From Rhodobacter sp. (GTDB lineage: Bacteria > Pseudomonadota > Alphaproteobacteria > Rhodobacterales > Rhodobacteraceae), in NCBI GenBank assembly GCA_013824045.1, contig PNND01000210.1, forward strand, positions 1 to 5,356: a DNA stretch of 5,356 nt, given 5' to 3'. Made by a program: the position numbers and the translations under genes. This document shows, piece after piece, positions 1-4,007 of the stretch. Below the pieces are notes generated by a model, which saw only the letters and a list, made by a program, of their open reading frames with translations, did no database searches and had not been told where the DNA came from. The number at the start of each line of letters is the position of its first letter. Positions within the stretch are counted from its first letter, which is position 1.

Positions 1-569
1 TCGCCGATGACGGCACGTCCAAAGGCGAAAAGGAACTGCCTTTTGCGTTCTCGATGATGCTGCCGGCCTTCCGGGGGATCAAACCCGTGGCCGGGATCGA
101 AGGCCTGTCCAACCCGCGCGGTTTCACCATCGTGGACAAGCACCAGCAGAACCCGAAATATCCCAACATCTTCGCCGTGGGCGTCTGCGTGGCCATCCCG
201 CCGATGGGGCCAACCCCCGTGCCTGTGGGCGTGCCCAAGACCGGCTTCATGATCGAATCCATGGTCACCGCCACCGCCCACAACATCGGCAATATCGTGC
301 GCGGCAAGGAACCCGATCGCGTCGGCACGTGGAACGCCGTCTGCCTTGCCGATTTCGGCGATGGGGGCATCGCCTTTGTCGCCCAGCCCCAGATTCCGCC
401 GCGCAACGTGAATTGGTCCTCCAGCGGCAAATGGGTCCACATGGCCAAGATCGGGTTTGAAAAATACTTCCTGCGCAAGCTGCGCAAGGGCGTGTCGGAA
501 CCCTTCTATGAAACGCTCGCGCTCAAGACGCTGGGCATCGACAAGCTCAAAGAGACACAGGAAGGCTGA
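1..569 (+). CDS. sqr: Sulfide:quinone oxidoreductase, type I, C-terminal part (5' end outside window)
   Basis: Seen: the reading frame is open from the left edge (first complete codon at base 3) to TGA at 567-569, giving 188 residues. They contain the stretch VGVCVAIPP (Cys at visible residue 62, codon 186-188), then TPVPVGVPKTGFMIESM, then CLADFGDGG and PQIPPRNVNW. These are hallmarks of type I SQR, which oxidises sulfide at the membrane with FAD and passes electrons to quinone. Known for the family: this Cys is one of the redox-active cysteines that carry the growing polysulfide, and the segment after it lines the quinone site. The C-terminal stretch FEKYFLRKLRKG is basic and amphipathic, consistent with the membrane-contacting end of SQR. 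The N-terminal FAD-binding half and the other cysteines lie outside the window. The full protein is usually about 430 residues, so a little under half is visible. A strong terminator follows. The related flavocytochrome c sulfide dehydrogenase is less likely because the C-terminal region is SQR-like. Confidence 0.93.
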   Translation, partial: ADDGTSKGEKELPFAFSMMLPAFRGIKPVAGIEGLSNPRGFTIVDKHQQNPKYPNIFAVGVCVAIPPMGPTPVPVGVPKTGFMIESMVTATAHNIGNIVRGKEPDRVGTWNAVCLADFGDGGIAFVAQPQIPPRNVNWSSSGKWVHMAKIGFEKYFLRKLRKGVSEPFYETLALKTLGIDKLKETQEG

Positions 570-587
570 CGTCCCCCAGCCCCCTGT

Positions 588-623
588 CGGGGGTCGCCGC
601 AAAAGCGGCGGCCCCCGCCTTTT
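588..623 (+). terminator. Rho-independent terminator after sqr
   Basis: A 13-bp stem (588-600 paired with 605-617, one G-U wobble) closes on an AAAA loop at 601-604. It is followed by CC and then TTTT at 620-623. The stem begins 18 bases after the sqr stop codon. The very GC-rich stem plus T-run is a textbook intrinsic terminator in the plus direction. The T-run is short, so some readthrough into the next gene is possible. Confidence 0.85.
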
Positions 624-655
624 CAACCGCCGCGCGGCATGGCAGATTCACGGTC

Positions 656-1564
656 ATGAACGCACCCTCCCCCCTTGCCTTTGGCTGCATGCAATTCGGC
701 GGCCGCGCCGATGCCCAAGCCGCCCGCGCCATGTTCGATGCCGCGCGCGCGGCAGGGATAACCCATTTCGATACGGCGCATGTCTATACTGACGGACAGT
801 CCGAACGCCTGATCGGTGAATTCGCGCAAGGCGATGCAGAAGTCACCATCGCCACCAAGGTTGGCTATTCCGGCGGCGCAGGCCGCGCCAACCTGTCCGC
901 GCAATTCGACGAAAGCCTGCGCCGACTGGGCACCGATGCGGTGGACCTGCTCTATCTGCACCGCTTCGACCCCGCCACCTCGCTGGAAGAAACCATCAGC
1001 CTGTTTGTGGAATGGCAGCAGTCCGGCCGCATCACCCGCATCGGCCTGTCAAACTTCGCCGCGTGGCAGGTGATGAAAGCACAGGCCGTTGCCGCCCGCT
1101 TCGGCAGCCGGATCGATGTGATCCAGCCAATGTACAATCTGGTGAAACGGCAGGTGGAGGTGGAACTTCTGCCCATGTGCGCCGATCAGGCAATCGCCGT
1201 GCACGCCTATTCGCCTCTTGGCGGCGGGCTGCTCACCGGGAAATACGCACAGGGCGGCGCAGGTCGTCTGTCTGAAGACAGCCGCTACGCCGCCCGCTAT
1301 GCACCGGAAGCGATGCATCAGGCGGCTATCGGTCTGGCGGCACTGGCGTCCGAGATGGGCACCCACCCCGCCACGCTGGCGGTGGCCTGGGTCATGTCCT
1401 GCCCCATCACGCCGGTGATCCCGCTGATCTCGGCCCGCGACGCGGCGCAGCTTGCGCCCTCGCTCGCGGCGCTGTCCCTGCCCATGACCGTTGACCTGCG
1501 CGCGCGCCTGTCGGCGCTTTACCCTGCGCCACCCCCGGCGACAGACCGGTTGGAGGAAGAATGA
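656..1564 (+). CDS. Aldo/keto reductase, substrate unknown
   Basis: A complete 302-residue protein, within the normal range for a single-domain AKR TIM barrel. Seen: the full catalytic tetrad in family order, namely Asp39 and Tyr44 in FDTAHVYTDGQSE, Lys68 in ATKVGY and His102 in YLHRFD. Later family motifs are GLSNF (130-134), QPMYNLVKR (157-165) and AYSPLGGGLLTGKY (184-197). Known: AKRs use NAD(P)H to reduce aldehydes or ketones, or run in reverse, usually as soluble cytoplasmic enzymes. The motifs do not fix the substrate. The ATG at 656 is chosen because it just precedes the first barrel strand (LAFGCMQFGG). No good Shine-Dalgarno lies upstream, and the sqr terminator ends only 32 bases before. 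The stop codon overlaps the next start as ATGA, so the two proteins are probably made together. Inferred: it may handle a carbonyl compound related to the product of the downstream D-amino-acid dehydrogenase. Confidence 0.9.
   Translation: MNAPSPLAFGCMQFGGRADAQAARAMFDAARAAGITHFDTAHVYTDGQSERLIGEFAQGDAEVTIATKVGYSGGAGRANLSAQFDESLRRLGTDAVDLLYLHRFDPATSLEETISLFVEWQQSGRITRIGLSNFAAWQVMKAQAVAARFGSRIDVIQPMYNLVKRQVEVELLPMCADQAIAVHAYSPLGGGLLTGKYAQGGAGRLSEDSRYAARYAPEAMHQAAIGLAALASEMGTHPATLAVAWVMSCPITPVIPLISARDAAQLAPSLAALSLPMTVDLRARLSALYPAPPPATDRLEEE
1552..1564 (+). promoter_or_regulatory. Shine-Dalgarno and ATGA start/stop overlap coupling two genes
   Basis: GGAGG at 1552-1556 lies 4 bases before the ATG at 1561. 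That ATG overlaps the aldo/keto reductase stop TGA (1562-1564) by the classic 4-base ATGA arrangement. The overlap supports translational coupling within one operon and fixes the start of the downstream gene. Confidence 0.85.
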
Positions 1565-2634
1565 CCGATTTCCTGATCATCGGTGGCGGCATTGCCGGCA
1601 TCTCTGCCGCAGCGCGCCTGTCGGAACTTGGTTCCGTCACGGTGCTGGAGGCAGAAACCGCCCTCGCCCACCATGCCTCGGGCCGATCCGCCGCGCTGTA
1701 TGAGCCGCGCTACGGCGCGCGTGCGGTGGTAGAACTGTCGCTGGCCTCTGAGGATCACTTCCGCGCCACGGAGAATGTCCTGTCTCCACGCGGTTTGATG
1801 ATCGTGGCCCAAACGGATCAGCAAGACGATTTCGATGCCGAGGTCCGCGACATGCAGATGACGCGCTGCTCGGTCGACGAGGCGCGCGCCATCGTTCCCA
1901 TCCTGAACCCCGACATGGTCGCCATGGCCGCCTATGCCGATCATGCTTGGGACATCGACACCGACCTTTTGCTGCAAGGCTTCGCGCGCGAGGCAAAATC
2001 CCGCGGCGCGCAGATCGTGACCGGCGCCCGCGTCACCGCCATCGCACGGGGGGGCGAAGGCTGGGCCGTGACCACTGCCGCGGGCGAATTCACCGGCAAA
2101 CTGCTGATCAATGCCGCTGGGGCATGGGTCGATCAGGTGGCAGCGATGGCCGGGGTGCGCCCCTTGGGCTTTACCCCCAACCGCCGCTCCATGGCGCGCA
2201 TCCCCGCGCCGGGCGGACATGACATCAGCGGCTGGCCCATGCTCTTTGGCGCAGGCGAGACATGGTATGCCAAACCCGATGCGGGGGCGCTGATCGTGTC
2301 GCCAGCCGAGGAAGACCCGCAAGAACCCCATGACGCCTGGGCCGATGATATGGTGCTGGCCGAAGGTCTAGCGCGCTATGAGGAAATGGTCACCGAACCC
2401 GTCACCCGGCTGATTTCCAACTGGGCCGGTCTGCGCACCTTTTCCCCCGACCGGGTGCTGGTCATCGGGCGCGATCCGCGCCAGCCCGATTTCTTCTGGC
2501 TCGCCGGTCAGGGCGGCTATGGCTTCCAGACCTGCCCCGCTGCCAGCAAGCTTGCCGCCGATCTGATCGGGGGGGGCGGAACGGGCCTTTCCCCCTGCCT
2601 CGTTCACGCGCTCGACCCTGTGCGCTTTGGCTAA
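1561..2634 (+). CDS. DauA-like FAD-dependent D-amino-acid dehydrogenase (DAO family), altered substrate pocket
   Basis: A complete 357-residue DAO-fold flavoenzyme. Seen: an N-terminal FAD-binding fold with G8-G9-G10-I-A-G13 and Glu30 at the end of the second strand, ASGRSAALY (39-47), DIDTDLLLQGF (131-141), NAAGAWVD (184-191), NWAGLRTFSP (287-296) and GQGGYGFQTCPAAS (316-329). From memory these align closely with Pseudomonas aeruginosa D-arginine dehydrogenase (DauA), including its carboxylate and backbone contacts: Tyr53, Arg222, Tyr249 and Arg305 there correspond to Tyr51, Arg209, Tyr236 and Arg292 here. The residue that recognises basic side chains there, Glu87, is Leu79 here, and His48 and Thr50 become Leu46 and Glu48. 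Inferred: oxidation of a D-amino acid, probably neutral or hydrophobic, to an imino acid that hydrolyses to a 2-oxo acid, with electrons passed to a quinone rather than oxygen. No DauB partner is adjacent; an aldo/keto reductase is. Glycine oxidase-like or other secondary-amine oxidase activity is possible. Confidence 0.85.
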   Translation: MTDFLIIGGGIAGISAAARLSELGSVTVLEAETALAHHASGRSAALYEPRYGARAVVELSLASEDHFRATENVLSPRGLMIVAQTDQQDDFDAEVRDMQMTRCSVDEARAIVPILNPDMVAMAAYADHAWDIDTDLLLQGFAREAKSRGAQIVTGARVTAIARGGEGWAVTTAAGEFTGKLLINAAGAWVDQVAAMAGVRPLGFTPNRRSMARIPAPGGHDISGWPMLFGAGETWYAKPDAGALIVSPAEEDPQEPHDAWADDMVLAEGLARYEEMVTEPVTRLISNWAGLRTFSPDRVLVIGRDPRQPDFFWLAGQGGYGFQTCPAASKLAADLIGGGGTGLSPCLVHALDPVRFG

Positions 2635-2645
2635 ACATTCTAACT

Positions 2646-2699
2646 TTTGAATTTGAATTGACCCAAGTCAAGGCATCCGGCGAAAGCCCGGCCTATCCG
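2646..2699 (+). promoter_or_regulatory. Candidate Fnr/Crp-family operator and promoter of the AhpD-like gene
   Basis: TTGAC-CCAA-GTCAA at 2658-2671 is a perfect inverted repeat matching the Fnr/FixK-type consensus TTGAY-N4-RTCAA, the type recognised by FnrL in Rhodobacter. It lies in an AT-rich island after two tandem TTTGAA hexamers (2646-2657). A weak -10 candidate, TATCCG at 2694-2699, would put transcription start near 2706 with the palindrome centred about 41.5 bases upstream. That is the usual position for activation by this family. The palindrome is seen directly; the regulator and start site are inferred. No terminator follows the upstream gene, so readthrough transcription is also possible. 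Confidence 0.5.
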
Positions 2700-2724
2700 C
2701 TTGGCCAAAGGAAAGGGCCAAGTG
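2698..2724 (+). promoter_or_regulatory. Hairpin presenting the ribosome binding site of the AhpD-like gene
   Basis: Bases 2698-2706 pair with 2716-2724 in a 9-bp stem (one G-U pair), enclosing the purine loop AAAGGAAAG at 2707-2715. The stem ends at the base just before the ATG at 2725. The loop holds Shine-Dalgarno-like AAAGGA, while a second one, AAGGG at 2713-2717, runs into the stem. This favours ATG 2725 as the start and suggests that RNA folding may influence translation. Confidence 0.45.
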
Positions 2725-3078
2725 ATGACCTACAAATCAAAGATCACCGAAATGCGGGCCGAAATCCGCGTCATGAACAAACTGATCCCTGAAACCGCTG
2801 CAGGTTTCGGCACTTTGTCCAAGGCGGTAAAGGAGAGCGGTCCGCTCTCTTTCAAGGAAAAGGAATACATTGCGCTGGCCATCGCCATCAGCCAGCGCTG
2901 TGAACCCTGCATCAACTTCCATGTCGAGGCCCTGATGAAATCCGGCGCCACGCGCGAGGAGTTGGGGGATGTGCTTGCCATGTCCATCCAGATGGGCGGC
3001 GGCCCAGCGCTGATGTACGCGGCCCATGCGCTGGGCTGCTGGGACGAGCTTGCAGCGCCAGCCGTCGCGGCAGAATAG
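2725..3078 (+). CDS. AhpD/carboxymuconolactone decarboxylase-like (CMD family) protein
   Basis: A 117-residue all-helical single-domain protein, the usual size for small CMD-family members. Seen: SFKEKEYIALAIAISQRCEPC followed by INFH holds Glu47, Cys59, Cys62 and His66, with the spacing E-x11-C-x2-C-x3-H. This is the same spacing as the catalytic proton relay and redox cysteines of mycobacterial AhpD (Glu118, Cys130, Cys133, His137). SGATREELGDVLAMSIQMGGGPALMYAAHAL is the typical second half of the domain. Known: such proteins act as alkylhydroperoxidase-like disulfide reductases, usually as small oligomers. The CxxC argues against a plain carboxymuconolactone decarboxylase. The substrate is unknown. 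The ATG at 2725 is preferred over GTG 2722 or TTG 2701 because Shine-Dalgarno-like purines lie just upstream and the domain needs no extra residues. The Fnr-type palindrome ahead suggests oxygen- or redox-linked expression, which would suit a peroxide-handling role; that link is inferred. Confidence 0.85.
   Translation: MTYKSKITEMRAEIRVMNKLIPETAAGFGTLSKAVKESGPLSFKEKEYIALAIAISQRCEPCINFHVEALMKSGATREELGDVLAMSIQMGGGPALMYAAHALGCWDELAAPAVAAE
2830..2852. repeat. Inverted repeat inside the AhpD-like gene
   Basis: GAGAGCGG (2833-2840) and CCGCTCTC (2842-2849) are perfect 8-base arms around a single T. They extend to 11-base arms (2830-2840 and 2842-2852) with one G-T pair. The repeat lies within codons for KESGPLSFK, ahead of the CxxC motif. 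It could form an RNA hairpin. There is no good T-run after it, so it is probably not a terminator, and it may be chance. Confidence 0.5.
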
Positions 3079-3144
3079 GCGGCTCGGTGCAGGCTGGCGC
3101 TTTACCCGGTGACAGGTCGGGAAGGATCGGTCAGCATCTTGGCC

Positions 3145-3957
3145 ATGATCCAACGCTTTGCCCTCGTTTTCGCCCTGACGCTTGCTGCCTGCGGCGCGCC
3201 GACGAATGGCCCCACGCTGTCAACCGGGGCCGGGGCGATTGCCACCCCCGCGCAGTTCCGCGTGGTTCCCCCGAATTTCGGAGATGCCGACCCGGCAAGT
3301 TTTGGCCGCCGCGGGCCAGAGGATCACCCGGTCCACGGCATTGATGTGGCGCGTTTCCAGACGGCTATCGATTGGCAGCAGGCCCGTGCCAACGGCGTGA
3401 ACTTTGCCTTCATCAAGGCCACGGAAGGCGGCGATCTGGTCGATCCCATATTTCGTGACAACTGGCGCGGGGCTGGCCGTGCCGGTGTGCCGCGCGGGGC
3501 CTATCACTTCTTCTACCACTGCCGCCCGGCGGCAGAGCAAGCCGCGTTCTTCATCCAGAACGTCCCCCGCACCCCCGGCGCCCTGCCGCCCGTGCTGGAT
3601 ATGGAATGGACGCCGTTCTCCCCCACCTGCACCATCCGCCGCGCGCCCGAGGTGCTGCGATCCGAGGCGAAGATCTTTCTCGACATCGTCGAACGCCATT
3701 ACGGCCAGCGGCCCATCATCTATTCCACCGTCGATTTCTATCAGGAAAACCAGATGTGGCGCGTAGGCAATTTCCCCTTCTGGCTGCGCGCCGTCGCCGC
3801 CCACCCGGATGAGGTCTATGGCGGGCGACACTGGACCTTCTGGCAATATACCAGCACTGGCCTGATCCCCGGCATCGCCGGAGAGGTGGATATCAACGTC
3901 TTCGACGGCAGCGCATCCGACTGGGCGGCATGGCTGACCACTCACAGCCACCCCTAA
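3145..3957 (+). CDS. GH25 lysozyme-like (muramidase) lipoprotein
   Basis: Seen: 270 residues from ATG 3145. A short signal peptide ends in the lipobox LAAC (Cys16, followed by Gly), so the mature protein should be lipid-anchored; the absence of Asp at +2 favours outer-membrane sorting. A low-complexity linker (17-60) precedes one GH25 barrel: HGIDVARFQTAIDW (64-77, Asp67), FAFIKATEGGD (88-98), GAYHFFYHC (118-126), PVLDMEW (149-155, Asp152 and Glu154) and FWQYTSTGLIPGIAGEVDIN (232-251). Known: GH25 enzymes hydrolyse the MurNAc-GlcNAc bond of peptidoglycan using the Asp-x-Glu pair. Cys126 and Cys162 could form a disulfide in the periplasm. GTG 3109 would add 12 residues and spoil the signal peptide, so it is rejected. 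GAAGGA at 3121-3126 is rather far upstream for a ribosome site; TTG 3139 is a possible alternative start. The gene is 66 bases after the AhpD-like gene and may be co-transcribed with it. Likely role: cell-wall remodelling (inferred). Confidence 0.88.
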   Translation: MIQRFALVFALTLAACGAPTNGPTLSTGAGAIATPAQFRVVPPNFGDADPASFGRRGPEDHPVHGIDVARFQTAIDWQQARANGVNFAFIKATEGGDLVDPIFRDNWRGAGRAGVPRGAYHFFYHCRPAAEQAAFFIQNVPRTPGALPPVLDMEWTPFSPTCTIRRAPEVLRSEAKIFLDIVERHYGQRPIIYSTVDFYQENQMWRVGNFPFWLRAVAAHPDEVYGGRHWTFWQYTSTGLIPGIAGEVDINVFDGSASDWAAWLTTHSHP

Positions 3958-3991
3958 AGGAAAAAGCACCGGACCTGCGCCCGGTGCCTTT
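3958..3991. terminator. Bidirectional terminator between convergent genes
   Basis: GCACCGG (3966-3972) pairs perfectly with CCGGTGC (3981-3987) around an 8-base loop. On the minus strand the stem is followed by TTTTT (3965-3961), then CC and more T's, a strong terminator for the GcvT-type gene. On the plus strand it is followed by CTTT (3988-3991), a weaker one for the GH25 gene. A/T flanks on both sides can extend the stem past one mismatch. It lies between the stop codons at 3957 and 4008. Confidence 0.85.
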
Positions 3992-4007
3992 GGTCATGCC
4001 GTCAACC

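Noticed and set aside
471..488. Tandem 9-base repeat CTGCGCAAG x2 near the end of sqr
   Set aside because: It encodes LRKLRK in the basic C-terminal segment expected of SQR; only two copies, explained by protein sequence and codon bias.
1519..2331. Long open frame (270 codons) on the minus strand across the D-amino-acid dehydrogenase gene
   Set aside because: It is a shadow of GC-rich coding sequence. The protein has no recognisable motif, while the plus strand gives a complete DAO-family enzyme.
2676..2692. Small CCGGC-GAAA-GCCCGG hairpin after the D-amino-acid dehydrogenase gene
   Set aside because: The stem is short with a bulge and no T-run follows, so it is not supported as a terminator.
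2701..2724. TTG (2701) or GTG (2722) as start of the AhpD-like protein
   Set aside because: ATG 2725 has Shine-Dalgarno-like purines at a suitable distance, and the extra residues (MAKGKGQV) are simply the translated ribosome-site region.
3109..3144. GTG 3109 as start of the GH25 lipoprotein
   Set aside because: It would put 12 polar residues ahead of a well-formed lipoprotein signal peptide, which begins cleanly at ATG 3145.
3220..3969. Long open frame (249 codons) on the minus strand across the GH25 gene
   Set aside because: The translation is low in recognisable motifs and the plus-strand frame encodes an intact GH25 barrel; the frame also runs through the terminator region.
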